DNA from: Pseudomonadota bacterium
Lineage (GTDB): Bacteria; Desulfobacterota; Desulfovibrionia; Desulfovibrionales; Desulfovibrionaceae
Reading direction: 5' to 3'
Assembly: GCA_023390395.1 (NCBI GenBank)
Contig: JAEWCY010000264.1
Location: forward strand, 1-8,602
Length of the DNA stretch: 8,602 bases
Below are positions 1 to 7,238 of this stretch, one piece after another. The notes below the pieces were generated by a model, which worked only from the letters and a program-made list of their open reading frames with translations, searched no databases and was not told the origin of the DNA. The first letter of the stretch is position 1; each line of letters starts with the position of its first letter. A program made the translations under genes and the position numbers.

Positions 1-1683
1 GGCGGGAATCGTCGGCGCAACGCCCGGTTCGCCGGGCGAAGCCTGTTGCGCCGGCTGGGTCGCGCCCTCGGGCGCTGGCTGGGCGGCCGGCGCGGGCGCG
101 ACGGGTTGCGGCCGGCGCAGGATGAGCAGGCCGCCCGCGTCGTGCACGGTTTCAAGCTCCTGGCGGGCGCGGATGACCAGGGCGTTGAACTCCCGGGCCA
201 CGTCCTCGTCGCGGCAGGCCCCGTCCACGAATTCGCAGCCCTGGTCCAAAACGAACCAGGGACGGGTCAGGTCCAGGATCACGTACTGGGCCTGCCAGGA
301 GCGCACGGGCAGGTCCGGGGTCCGGCCCGTGCGCACGAAGCGCCAGAAATCGGCCAGGGTGGCCTTCGAGAGGTCGCGCACGGGGTGCGGTTCGAAGACG
401 CCCAAGGGAAAGCTGTTGTAGTCCTGGCGCTCGGCCAGGGCCCCCCAGTTGAGGCTGTTTTGCGACACCAGGGCCAGCGACGGGTCGCGCGGCACGGATT
501 TGAGCATCTCGCCCAGGATGGCGGCGTCGCGGGCCGTGGGCTCGTAGGCGTCGCTGGAAAAGGCGAAGCTGTCCGAGAACCAGAACAGCCGCGAAACCGG
601 CGACGGGGCCAGCATCACGTGCACCAGGCCCAGGGCGGCGAAAAGGGCCGCGCCGAAGTGGCGCACGCCCACCCCGGACTGCCTGGCCAGGATGCGCACC
701 GGGCCGAGCACCTCGCAGAAGGCGAAAAAAAGCGCCCCGGCCGCGCCGGCGGTGTAGTGGTTGGCCCAGCCGTAGTAGTTGGGATGGGTGGAGAGCAGCG
801 ACAAGGCCAGGGCGGGCAGGGCCGGCAGCAGGAGCTTGGGCCGGAAAAGCGGGAAAAAGAGCAGCGACCCGAACAGAAAACCCAGGAACTTCCACTTGCC
901 CGGCACGCCGAAGACCTCGGCCAGGACCGTCAGCGGATGGGTCAGCATGGTGACGACGGCCGCGCCCGGGCCGCCGCCGAGCCAGGCATAGGCCCCGCTC
1001 TGGGCTCCGAGCCCGCCGTCGGCGGTGCAAAAGGGCACGACCCAGGCGGTGGCGACGTAGAAATAGAGGCTCCCCAGCGCGACGAGCCCCCAGCCGGCCG
1101 CCTTGCGCCCCTGGAAAAGCAGCAGGTAGGCCCCGCAGCACACCGTGGTCAGGGCATAGGGTTCCTTGACCAGGGCGGGCAGGAGACCCAGGGCGAAGGC
1201 CGTCAGCGTCCGGCCGGACGTGGCCGCGGTCAGGAAGGCGAAGAGAATGGGGATGAGCAGGTGGTCGAGGTGGAAGTCGAAAAGCCCGTTGGTCCAGACC
1301 GGGAAGAAGAGCGCGTAGGCCACGGCGGCGAGCAGCCCGTAGCGCCGCCCGGCCCACAGCGCCGGCAGGGCCAGGACGAAGGCCTGGACCGTCAGCAGCA
1401 CCAGCGGCGCGGCCTGGTCCGGCACCAGGCGGTAGACCTGGGCGTAGACGGGCAGAAGCGGCTGGGCATGGCCGAGAAAGGCCCGCCACCACTGGCCGAA
1501 GGCGTGCAGGGAATAGAGGTTGGACAGGAACACGCCCAGGTCGAAGACCGTGGAATGCAGGGCCAGGTACTTGAGGCAGGCCATCACCGCCAGCACGAGG
1601 AAAAGCCCGAGGAAGACCGCGCCGCCGAAGCCGCGGTTGTTCGTCCCGACGGGCAGGGTGGCGGGGGCGTGGATGTCAGGCAT
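1..1683 (-). CDS. DUF2079-type polytopic membrane protein (3' end outside window)
   Basis: The frame is open from the ATG at 1683 to the left edge, giving 561 codons without a stop, so the C-terminus is missing. The protein is strongly hydrophobic with many membrane segments (first about residues 21-40, then about 91-112, 115-131, 139-155 and further ones). Motifs fit the DUF2079 family: FDLGVF (about 47-52) after the first segment, FDFHLDHL (about 135-142), KEPYAL (about 173-178) and later HPNYYGWANHYTAG. DUF2079 proteins are uncharacterised inner-membrane proteins resembling GT-C glycosyltransferases; a sugar-transfer role is inference. After the hydrophobic core comes a soluble stretch and then a tail rich in Pro, Ala and Gln (RRPQPVAPAPAAQPAP onward) that is still open at the edge. 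The start is supported by GGGAG 7 nt upstream and by an 8-bp overlap (ATGCCTGA) with the preceding gene, implying co-translation with it. Confidence 0.85.
   Translation of the reverse strand, partial: MPDIHAPATLPVGTNNRGFGGAVFLGLFLVLAVMACLKYLALHSTVFDLGVFLSNLYSLHAFGQWWRAFLGHAQPLLPVYAQVYRLVPDQAAPLVLLTVQAFVLALPALWAGRRYGLLAAVAYALFFPVWTNGLFDFHLDHLLIPILFAFLTAATSGRTLTAFALGLLPALVKEPYALTTVCCGAYLLLFQGRKAAGWGLVALGSLYFYVATAWVVPFCTADGGLGAQSGAYAWLGGGPGAAVVTMLTHPLTVLAEVFGVPGKWKFLGFLFGSLLFFPLFRPKLLLPALPALALSLLSTHPNYYGWANHYTAGAAGALFFAFCEVLGPVRILARQSGVGVRHFGAALFAALGLVHVMLAPSPVSRLFWFSDSFAFSSDAYEPTARDAAILGEMLKSVPRDPSLALVSQNSLNWGALAERQDYNSFPLGVFEPHPVRDLSKATLADFWRFVRTGRTPDLPVRSWQAQYVILDLTRPWFVLDQGCEFVDGACRDEDVAREFNALVIRARQELETVHDAGGLLILRRPQPVAPAPAAQPAPEGATQPAQQASPGEPGVAPTIPA
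13..53 (-). other. Nested inverted repeats near the left edge
   Basis: An outer 9-bp pair (CGGCGCAAC at 13-21 with GTTGCGCCG at 45-53) encloses an inner 6-bp pair (GCCCGG at 22-27 with CCGGGC at 32-37, loop TTCG). It lies in the Pro/Ala/Gln-rich coding tail of the DUF2079 gene and may mark the approach of that gene's end. Confidence 0.45.
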
Positions 1684-4567
1684 GGGGCTTCTCCCGGCGC
1701 TTGGTCGCAAAGGGTCCGACGACAAGGACCGCCAGGCAGGCGGCATAGGCGGCGGCGCTGCCGGCAAGGCCCATGAGGTACGAGGTTTGGGGGGCAAAGG
1801 AAAGCAGCACCTCGAAGTCGAGGCTCCCGTCGGGGCGGCGGGCGAAATAGCCCGGCGCGTCGGCTGCGGCCTCGGGCAAAAGGCGCAGGATGGCCGGGTC
1901 GAGCCACCAGGCGTTGGCGAAGCCGTAGGCCTCCAGGTGCAGGGCGTCGGGCCAGGCGACGGGCCTGCCCTCCCCCGCCCCGGCCACGGTCCAGCCGGCC
2001 GGGTCCAGGGGCCGCGTCAGGGTGGCCGGGTCCCTGGGCGCGAAGGCGGCCGGGAAGAACCCCTCGGTCAGGCGCGGCCCGGGGAGGTTGTCGTTTTGCA
2101 CCGACCCGGCGACGCGACGGGATACGAAGCTTACGGCCGTCCGGGTCTGCGTCCGGCCCGCGACCGCCCCGCCCGGGCCGTAGACGAAGACCTGGCGGGT
2201 CTTCGGGTCGCCGTCGCCCAGGGTCGAGACCTCGCCCCGGGCGAGATAGCCGGCCAGCTCCCCGGCCGTGGCCGCGTCCGGACCGGCGGCCGGCGAGGGG
2301 ACGTAGCTTGGCAGCAGGCGCGCCGCGTCGTTTCCCTCCCCGGTGAGCTCCCCGGCCCGGCGCGGCACGAGGAGCGCCTTCCAGCCGGCGTGGAACGTCT
2401 CCTGATAGACCAGGGGAAAGGCGGCCGTGGCCCCGTGGACGCGAAGGCGCACGGATGTGGGGCCCAGGCGGCGAAATTCCAGGCTCGGCGAGGGGATGGC
2501 CTCCCGGGGGCGCTCGACGAGGAGCTTGGCGTCGGCGGCCCGGCCGACCAGCAGCCGGCTTTTTTTCGGCCCGGCGCCCATGACGGCGGCCAGAAATTCC
2601 AGGAACACCGGGTCGCGCCCGGCCCGCAGGTAGACCGTGCCGGGATCGTAGTCCGGCAGGGCCACTTCCTCGGCCAGGGCGGCCACCACGGGATTGGCCG
2701 GCCCGGCCCCGCCCACGGGCTCCACGGCCGCCACCCGGTCGCCCGGGCGCACCAGGGGCAGAAAAGCCTCGTTCTCGTAGACGTCCACGGTGGAAAAAAG
2801 CGGCAGCTTGCGCAGCTCGCGCTGCCTGGCCAGGTTGGCGTCGAAGACGGGCTTGTAGTCCTTGTAGCCGTCCACCGTGTCCGGGGCGGCGTAGGCGGGC
2901 TGGAAGTCGTCGTAGGTGTAGGCGTGGGCGTAGTGCGGATAGACCAGGAAGCGGCAGGACCCGAGCGCCGCCAGCCGGGCCAAGGTCGTGGTCGGGTGCT
3001 CGGCGTAGAGGCCGTTAAATACCGGCTCGGCCAGGGGATGGGTCTTGAAGGCCAGGAAGAAAGGCTTGGGCGAGTAGGCCGAGGTCCACTCGAAGGTGAA
3101 CTGCGTCTCCCCGGGCCAGGTGATGCCGATGGGCGGCAGGTAGGCCACGCGGAAGGCGTCGGGCCGGTCGCGCAGGAAGGCGTAGACCGAGGCGTCCTCG
3201 GGGCCGATGGGCGTCTGCTTGAGGGTCAGCGGCTGGATGTCGCGGTCGGGATCGAAGGGGCGCGCGAGCCCCCCGGCCAGAAAGGGCGAGACGAAAAGGA
3301 GCGTCACGGCCAGGCTCGCCCAGCCGACCAGGCGCGGCCGGCCGGCGGCGGCCAGGTCCGCGGCGGCCCGGGCGAAAAGGATGGCGTAGGGCAGCACCAC
3401 CAGCGGCAGCCAGCGGGTGGTGTTGGAAAAAGCGGCGAAAAGGATGGGCAGGGTCTTTTTGAGCCCCAGTTGGTAGAAGGCCATGCCCGGCAGGGTGCGC
3501 GAGCCGGAAACCAACAGCACGCCGACCACGGCCGTGACGAAAAGGGCCGTGAGCTCGGGATTCTTGCGGGAGCGGAAGGCGTAGACGAAGACGCACAGGG
3601 CCACGGCCACGGCGGCCGCGTGCCAGGGCAGCCCCAGGCCGTCGGGGATGGGGTAGACGTATTCCGTGTCCATGCCCGGGCGCAGGCGCAGCAGCGCCGC
3701 CGCGTCCACGGGCTGGCTGGTGGATTCGTGGTAGGCCTCGCGCCGGGGCAGCTCCGTGTCCACGGTGACGTCGCCCTCGGCCGAGACGGAAAGGCCCCAG
3801 CCGTGGCGGATGGCCCCCTTGCCGAAATAGTCGCCGACGAACGGGGCCATGAAATGGATGTTCATGGCCACGGCCACAAGCCCCAGGCCCACGAAGGCGG
3901 CGCACAGGGCGAGCCTTCGCCTGCCGCCGCAGCACACGCGCCAGGCGAAGGCGATGGTCAGCATGGCCGCCGCGCTCATGCCCACGCCCGGGTGCAGCGA
4001 AGTGAGCCCGAGCAGGAAGCCCGTCAGCACCGTGAAATAAAACGCCCCCGGCCGGGAGGCCTCCAGGCGGGCCATGAGTACCTGGGCGGAAAGGACCACC
4101 AGCGGCAGCAGGGCGTAGCCCGCGAGCATGGGCATGTGGCCGGCCACGATGCGCGACAGGGCGTAGGGCGAGAAGGCGTAGAAGACCGAGGCCAGGCCGG
4201 CGTAGAGCGGTAAGAGGCCCTGGCGGCGGGCCAGCGGCCACAGGGCCGCGCCGGACAGGAAGGTGAGCGTCAGCGGCAGCCACTTGGAGACGGCCTCGCC
4301 GCCGGCCGTGGAAAACGGCCACAGCGCCCACCAATAAAGCAGCTCCAGCTTGAAATAGTGGTAGCGCCCGGTCTCGAAATAGTCGTCCCAGGTGGACAGA
4401 TGCCGCCAGGCCATGTCGCGGAACTGCTCGGCGAAGGCCGGCACGCCCCAATCCCAGGTGTGGCCGACCATGCCCGGCCGCGACAGCACCCCGGCGAACG
4501 CGACAAGGACCAGGGCCGCCAGCGCGGCCATGGCCCCAAGCCAGACTGCCGTCTTCCGTCCCGTCAT
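1676..4567 (-). CDS. Large GT-C/YfhO-like membrane protein, 963 aa
   Basis: Residues 1-435 are a polytopic membrane region: segment 1 at about 8-28, a loop with HTWDWGVP (36-43, Asp39 in the place where GT-C enzymes carry an acidic catalytic residue), then about ten more segments up to about 432. Residues 435-925 form a large, probably extracytoplasmic soluble part. A final membrane segment lies at about 930-952, followed by a basic tail (KRREK). Marker strings in the soluble part are YQETFHAGWKAL (721-732), QNDNLPG (824-830) and HLEAYGFANAWWLDP (877-891); I associate these with large membrane proteins of polysaccharide loci, by memory only. The likely job is transfer of a sugar from a polyprenyl-phosphate donor outside the membrane, which is inference; YfhO-like or arabinosyltransferase-like are alternatives. 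The start at 4567 has GGGAG 4 nt upstream. The stop overlaps the start of the DUF2079 gene, so the two form an operon. Confidence 0.85.
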   Translation of the reverse strand: MTGRKTAVWLGAMAALAALVLVAFAGVLSRPGMVGHTWDWGVPAFAEQFRDMAWRHLSTWDDYFETGRYHYFKLELLYWWALWPFSTAGGEAVSKWLPLTLTFLSGAALWPLARRQGLLPLYAGLASVFYAFSPYALSRIVAGHMPMLAGYALLPLVVLSAQVLMARLEASRPGAFYFTVLTGFLLGLTSLHPGVGMSAAAMLTIAFAWRVCCGGRRRLALCAAFVGLGLVAVAMNIHFMAPFVGDYFGKGAIRHGWGLSVSAEGDVTVDTELPRREAYHESTSQPVDAAALLRLRPGMDTEYVYPIPDGLGLPWHAAAVAVALCVFVYAFRSRKNPELTALFVTAVVGVLLVSGSRTLPGMAFYQLGLKKTLPILFAAFSNTTRWLPLVVLPYAILFARAAADLAAAGRPRLVGWASLAVTLLFVSPFLAGGLARPFDPDRDIQPLTLKQTPIGPEDASVYAFLRDRPDAFRVAYLPPIGITWPGETQFTFEWTSAYSPKPFFLAFKTHPLAEPVFNGLYAEHPTTTLARLAALGSCRFLVYPHYAHAYTYDDFQPAYAAPDTVDGYKDYKPVFDANLARQRELRKLPLFSTVDVYENEAFLPLVRPGDRVAAVEPVGGAGPANPVVAALAEEVALPDYDPGTVYLRAGRDPVFLEFLAAVMGAGPKKSRLLVGRAADAKLLVERPREAIPSPSLEFRRLGPTSVRLRVHGATAAFPLVYQETFHAGWKALLVPRRAGELTGEGNDAARLLPSYVPSPAAGPDAATAGELAGYLARGEVSTLGDGDPKTRQVFVYGPGGAVAGRTQTRTAVSFVSRRVAGSVQNDNLPGPRLTEGFFPAAFAPRDPATLTRPLDPAGWTVAGAGEGRPVAWPDALHLEAYGFANAWWLDPAILRLLPEAAADAPGYFARRPDGSLDFEVLLSFAPQTSYLMGLAGSAAAYAACLAVLVVGPFATKRREKPHA

Positions 4568-4600
4568 CGTGCTCCCGCGCCCCGCTGCTCCCGCATCCGC

Positions 4601-4612
4601 CTAATAAAATGT
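4601..4612 (-). promoter_or_regulatory. AT-rich box upstream of the GT-C-like gene
   Basis: Read on the minus strand this is ACATTTTATTAG, an AT island in otherwise GC-rich sequence, about 33 nt before the ATG at 4567. It could hold a -10 element (TTTTAT or TATTAG), giving the two membrane-protein genes their own promoter downstream of the hairpins that end the glycosyltransferase gene. No convincing -35 element is visible at the right distance, so this is a weak call. Confidence 0.25.
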
Positions 4613-4639
4613 GTCGCCGACCCCGGCTCTCGCCCCGCC

Positions 4640-4655
4640 CCCCCTAGCGAGGGGG
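4640..4655 (-). terminator. Short G/C hairpin after the glycosyltransferase stop
   Basis: CCCCCT, AGCG loop, AGGGGG forms a 6-bp perfect stem directly beyond the 23-bp palindrome that contains the glycosyltransferase stop. No U-tract follows it on the minus strand. It may add to termination or mRNA end protection, but it is not a classical intrinsic terminator. Confidence 0.35.
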
Positions 4656-4656
4656 T

Positions 4657-4679
4657 CCGGGGGGCATCATGCCCCCCGG
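4657..4679 (-). repeat. 23-bp stop-embedding palindrome, copy 1
   Basis: This is a perfect inverted repeat with 11-bp arms around a single central base. Read on the minus strand, arm CCGGGGGGCAT is followed by G and then arm ATGCCCCCCGG. The central TGA (4669-4667) is the stop codon of the glycosyltransferase. A near-identical palindrome ends the gene at 8344 on the other strand, differing only by one swapped base pair (C/G here, G/C there). It may act as a hairpin at the mRNA 3' end. There is no T-tract. Confidence 0.75.
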
Positions 4680-5857
4680 CGGAGAGGTCCAGGAGAGGCG
4701 GCGCCTCTCCTGGCTTCTTCAAACGACGCGTCGAAGATGGCCGACCAGCGGTAGCGCTCCATGTAGGCCACGGCGGCGCGGCCCATGGCCCGCCAGGCGT
4801 CCGGGTCCCCGACCATGGCCGCCACGGCTTCCTCCACGGCGGCGGCCGTGTAGGCGACGACGATGCCCGCGCCTTCGCGGGCCACGTCCTTGGCGATCTC
4901 GGGCACGTCGGTGATGATCACGGGCAGGCCGCAGGCCAGGTAGTCCTTGACCCGGCTGGGATCGGCCCAGCGGGAGAGGTTGTTGTCCGTGGGCCGGTAG
5001 AGGGCCAGGCTGACGTCGCAGGCCGGCAGGGTCTCCAGCACCTTGTCGTGGTTCATGACCCCGTGCAGGACCACCGAATCGCCCAGCTCGCGCAGGCGCG
5101 GCTCGTAGGGCGCGTAGACCACCCCGTCCTCCACGGCGTTGTTGGGCGTCTTGCCGACGACATGCAGGCGCAGTTCCGGGAACCGGGCCAGCAGGCGCGG
5201 CCAGGCCTCGATGACGAGGTCCACGCCCTTGGACGGACTCAGGGCCCCCAGGAGCACCAGGTCGCGGGGGGCGCGGTCCGACTTGTCGGCCAGGGTGATC
5301 TTTTCCAGGTCCACGCCCACGGGCACGAGGATGTTGCGTTCGTCGGGCAGGCCCTGGGAACGGCGCACCTCCACGATGCGCGGCGAGATGTTCCAGGCCG
5401 CGTCGCAACGGCGCAGGCAAAAAAGGTCCAGGGCGTGGTAGATCCTGTTGAGGAGCGGATTGGCGAAGCGCCCCGGCATCCAGTCGATGGTGTAGAAGAT
5501 CACCCGGTCGATGAGTCCGCATTTTTTAAGCAGGATGGCCACCACGGCGTTGAGCGGGTCGCAGGCCACGCAGTCGTTGTAGCGCCCGCCCAGGAGAAAG
5601 AAGAAGACCAGCGAGCACAGGACGTCCTTGGCGTAGGTCAGCAGGTTCGGCAGGGCCCAGCCGATGCGCTTTTTGTCCATGGCCAGCCGGCCGGCCACGT
5701 ACTTGCGGGCCAGGGAGCGGCGGTCGGAACAATAGTGGAAGGGGTGGTAGATCACGCCGAGCACGTCGCTGCGGTGGCGCAGGTAGTTTTCCAGGGCCTC
5801 GGACGGGCCGGCCAGATCGGTGATGTGGCTTATAAGGAGTGCTTTGGCAAAGCGCAT
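4667..5857 (-). CDS. GT-B glycosyltransferase, GT4 type
   Basis: This 396-residue cytosolic enzyme should move a sugar from a nucleotide-sugar donor to a lipid-linked or glycan acceptor. The N-terminal acceptor half starts MRFAKALLISHITDLAGPSE and includes YTIDWMPGRF (122-131) and a linker ending in LVPVGVDLEKI (177-187). The C-terminal donor half has LLGALSPSKGVDLVIEAW (202-219), LHVVGK (231-236), VVLHGVM (262-268) and DPSRVKDYLACGLPVIITD (299-317), the equivalent of the GT4 E-x7-E region, here with Asp299 as the first acidic position. The start at 5857 is chosen because AGGA lies 6 nt upstream and the family-like sequence begins there; upstream codons in the same frame look non-coding. The last 14 or so residues (from ARRGAASPGPLRRGA) are encoded by hairpin DNA and use AGG, AGA, TCT, CCT and GGA codons unlike the rest. 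Donor and acceptor are not determinable. Confidence 0.9.
   Translation of the reverse strand: MRFAKALLISHITDLAGPSEALENYLRHRSDVLGVIYHPFHYCSDRRSLARKYVAGRLAMDKKRIGWALPNLLTYAKDVLCSLVFFFLLGGRYNDCVACDPLNAVVAILLKKCGLIDRVIFYTIDWMPGRFANPLLNRIYHALDLFCLRRCDAAWNISPRIVEVRRSQGLPDERNILVPVGVDLEKITLADKSDRAPRDLVLLGALSPSKGVDLVIEAWPRLLARFPELRLHVVGKTPNNAVEDGVVYAPYEPRLRELGDSVVLHGVMNHDKVLETLPACDVSLALYRPTDNNLSRWADPSRVKDYLACGLPVIITDVPEIAKDVAREGAGIVVAYTAAAVEEAVAAMVGDPDAWRAMGRAAVAYMERYRWSAIFDASFEEARRGAASPGPLRRGA
4689..4713 (-). repeat. 11-bp perfect hairpin inside the glycosyltransferase 3' end
   Basis: CCAGGAGAGGC and GCCTCTCCTGG pair perfectly around a 3-base loop (GGC on the plus strand). The hairpin is translated as part of the C-terminal tail (ARRGAASPG). 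It lies 9 bp before the 23-bp palindrome, so the mRNA ends in a row of three hairpins (4689-4713, 4657-4679, 4640-4655). Confidence 0.6.
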
Positions 5858-5914
5858 GGCGTTCCTGTGCGGTCGATGATGGGGATGGGCCGGCGACGGG
5901 GCCGGTCGGGGCTT

Positions 5915-5943
5915 GAGGTAGCCGTATCGCCCGGGGAAATCAA
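5915..5943 (-). promoter_or_regulatory. Candidate promoter for the glycosyltransferase gene
   Basis: On the minus strand TTGATT (5943-5938) and TACCTC (5920-5915) are separated by 17 bp. The -35 is good and the -10 is poor (only the TA start is conserved). The implied leader is about 50 nt. Confidence 0.3.
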
Positions 5944-5972
5944 GGCGGCGCTCGACGCGCGCCCCGCCGGCG

Positions 5973-6001
5973 TTGCCAAGGGGCGCGCCCTGGGCTAGCC
6001 T
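5973..6001 (+). promoter_or_regulatory. Candidate promoter for the MEMO operon
   Basis: TTGCCA (5973-5978) and TAGCCT (5996-6001) are separated by exactly 17 bp. The -35 differs from consensus at one position; the -10 keeps the TA start and final T. Transcription would start about 18-20 nt before the ATG at 6027, leaving just enough leader for the AAGGAAG ribosome binding site. Confidence 0.4.
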
Positions 6002-6013
6002 CGGGCAACTCCC

Positions 6014-6020
6014 AAAGGAA
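6014..6020 (+). promoter_or_regulatory. Ribosome binding site of the MEMO gene
   Basis: AAGGAA at about 6014-6020 lies 6-7 nt before ATG 6027 and decides this start over an in-frame ATG at 5973, which has no such site and falls on the candidate -35 box. Confidence 0.6.
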
Positions 6021-6026
6021 GGGCGC

Positions 6027-7238
6027 ATGGAACATCCCCGGGCCAGACACGATCTCGAATTCATCCCCTTCGACCACGAAGGCCGGCAAATGATCCTCGT
6101 GCGCGACCGGCTGGGGATCGTGCCCTACGGCACGGGCGTGCCGCCGGGGCTGCTGCCGATCCTGGCCCTCATGGACGGCCTGCGCTCCCTGGACGACCTG
6201 GCCCGGGAGATCACGGCCCTGCAGGGCGGCCGGGCGGTCTCGCGCGAGGACGTCCAGTCGGTGCTGGCCGAACTGGACCAGGCCGGGCTTCTGGACACCG
6301 AACGCTACCAGGCCGCCAAGGCACAGGCCGCGGCGGATTTCGCCGCCCGGGACACACGCGGGGCGGTGTTCGCCGGCCAGGCCTATCCCGACACGCCCCA
6401 GCTCCTGTCGCCCTACCTCGACGCCGTCCTTAACCTGGCCCCGGCCGGATCGCCCCTGCCCGCCGGACGGCTGGTCGGCGTCATCGCCCCGCACATCGAC
6501 CCCGAGGCGGGCAAGGCCGCCTACGCCGCCGCCTACGCCCCCTTGCGCGGGCTCTCCCCCCGCCGGGTCATCGTGCTCGGCGTCGGGCACCAGATCATAC
6601 GGGGGCTCTACTCCCTCACGGACAAGGCCTACGCCACGCCGCTCGGCGACGTGCCGGCCGACGCGGCGGCCGTGGACAAGCTGCGCCGGGCCGGCGGCAA
6701 GGCGGTCGATCCGAGCGAGCTCCAGCACCGCGACGAGCATTCGGTGGAATTCCAGGCCGTGTTCCTGCGCCACGTGCTGGGGGACGCCCCCTTCTCCATC
6801 GTGCCGATCCTGTGCGGCTCGCCGGTGGGGGCGCTGCCCGCCTTTTCGCGCCAGGCCTTCCTGGACGCGGCCGGCCCGTTCCTCGACGCCTTGCGGGAAC
6901 TCGCCGCCGCGCCGGACACCCTGGTCGTGGCCGGGGTGGATTTCTGCCACGTCGGCCCCAAGTTCGGCCACGACAAGCCGGCCGAGCTTCTGGAAGAGGC
7001 GGCCATGGCCCACGACGCGGCCCTGCTCGATGCGCTCTCGCGCGGCGACGCCGAAGGCTTTTTCGCCGAATCGGCCCGGGTGGAGGACCGCTACAACGTC
7101 TGCGGCCTCACCGCCCTGGCCACCCTGGCCGAGATCCTGCCGCCGTCGGAGCTGACCGTGCTTTGCCGCGACATCATGCGCGAAAAGGAAACCGCCTCGG
7201 CCGTGACCTTCGCCGCGGCGGCCGTCACCGCCCGATGA
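6027..7238 (+). CDS. MEMO-family protein with N-terminal PqqD-like domain (AmmeMemoRadiSam B-like)
   Basis: The product is 403 aa. Residues about 148-403 are a MEMO domain. Established family residues (human MEMO1 His49, His81, Asp189, His192, Cys244) appear here as His156 (APHIDPEAG), His188 (LGVGHQ), Asp305 and His308 (VDFCHVG) and Cys359 (NVCGLTAL). The hallmarks YATPLGDV (202-209) and HRDEHSVEFQ (234-243) are also present. The metal/thiol site therefore looks intact. MEMO proteins bind copper or iron; the bacterial reaction is not established. Residues about 1-95 are an extra domain with ILALMDGLRSLDDLAREI (45-62) and VQSVLAELDQAGLLD (76-90), a pattern like PqqD-type winged-helix/RiPP-recognition folds; this is inference. 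Residues about 95-145 link the two. The stop overlaps the next start as ATGA, so the two proteins are probably made together. The usual AMMECR1 partner is not in the window. Confidence 0.88.
   Translation: MEHPRARHDLEFIPFDHEGRQMILVRDRLGIVPYGTGVPPGLLPILALMDGLRSLDDLAREITALQGGRAVSREDVQSVLAELDQAGLLDTERYQAAKAQAAADFAARDTRGAVFAGQAYPDTPQLLSPYLDAVLNLAPAGSPLPAGRLVGVIAPHIDPEAGKAAYAAAYAPLRGLSPRRVIVLGVGHQIIRGLYSLTDKAYATPLGDVPADAAAVDKLRRAGGKAVDPSELQHRDEHSVEFQAVFLRHVLGDAPFSIVPILCGSPVGALPAFSRQAFLDAAGPFLDALRELAAAPDTLVVAGVDFCHVGPKFGHDKPAELLEEAAMAHDAALLDALSRGDAEGFFAESARVEDRYNVCGLTALATLAEILPPSELTVLCRDIMREKETASAVTFAAAAVTAR

Larger units (their letters stand above)
5858..6026. promoter_or_regulatory. Divergent intergenic region between the two modules
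   Basis: These 169 bp separate the minus-strand glycan genes from the plus-strand MEMO operon. Candidate sigma-70-like promoters face each way and are listed separately. I see no strong operator-like inverted repeat and no sigma-54 signature. Confidence 0.6.

Noticed and set aside
152..1492. Minus-strand frame of 446 codons
   Set aside because: It is the wrong frame on the same strand as the DUF2079 gene; the product is Arg/Pro/Gly/Ala-rich without membrane segments.
46..1776. Long plus-strand frame of 576 codons
   Set aside because: It is antisense to the clearly membrane-type DUF2079 frame. Its product is Gly/Arg/Gln/His-rich with no hydrophobic core or family motif, typical of antisense frames in high-GC genomes.
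1520..4213. Plus-strand frame of 897 codons
   Set aside because: It is antisense to the 963-aa membrane protein, has low-complexity Gly/Arg/Gln/His composition and no ribosome binding site or motif.
4358..5998. Plus-strand frame of 546 codons
   Set aside because: It is antisense to the glycosyltransferase, which has recognisable GT-B motifs. Composition is shadow-like (Gly, His, Val, Arg).
5858..6064. N-terminal extension of the glycosyltransferase by 69 residues
   Set aside because: The stretch is Pro/His/Arg-rich, overlaps the divergent promoter region and the MEMO start, and the ATG at 5857 has a good AGGA site.
5940..7013. Minus-strand frame of 357 codons
   Set aside because: It is antisense to the MEMO gene, whose metal-site residues are all intact.
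6812..7234. Upstream in-frame extension of the radical-SAM-like gene
   Set aside because: The added 141 codons overlap the MEMO gene in another frame, are Arg/Gly-rich, and the ATG at 7235 sits in a typical ATGA overlap where family-like sequence begins.
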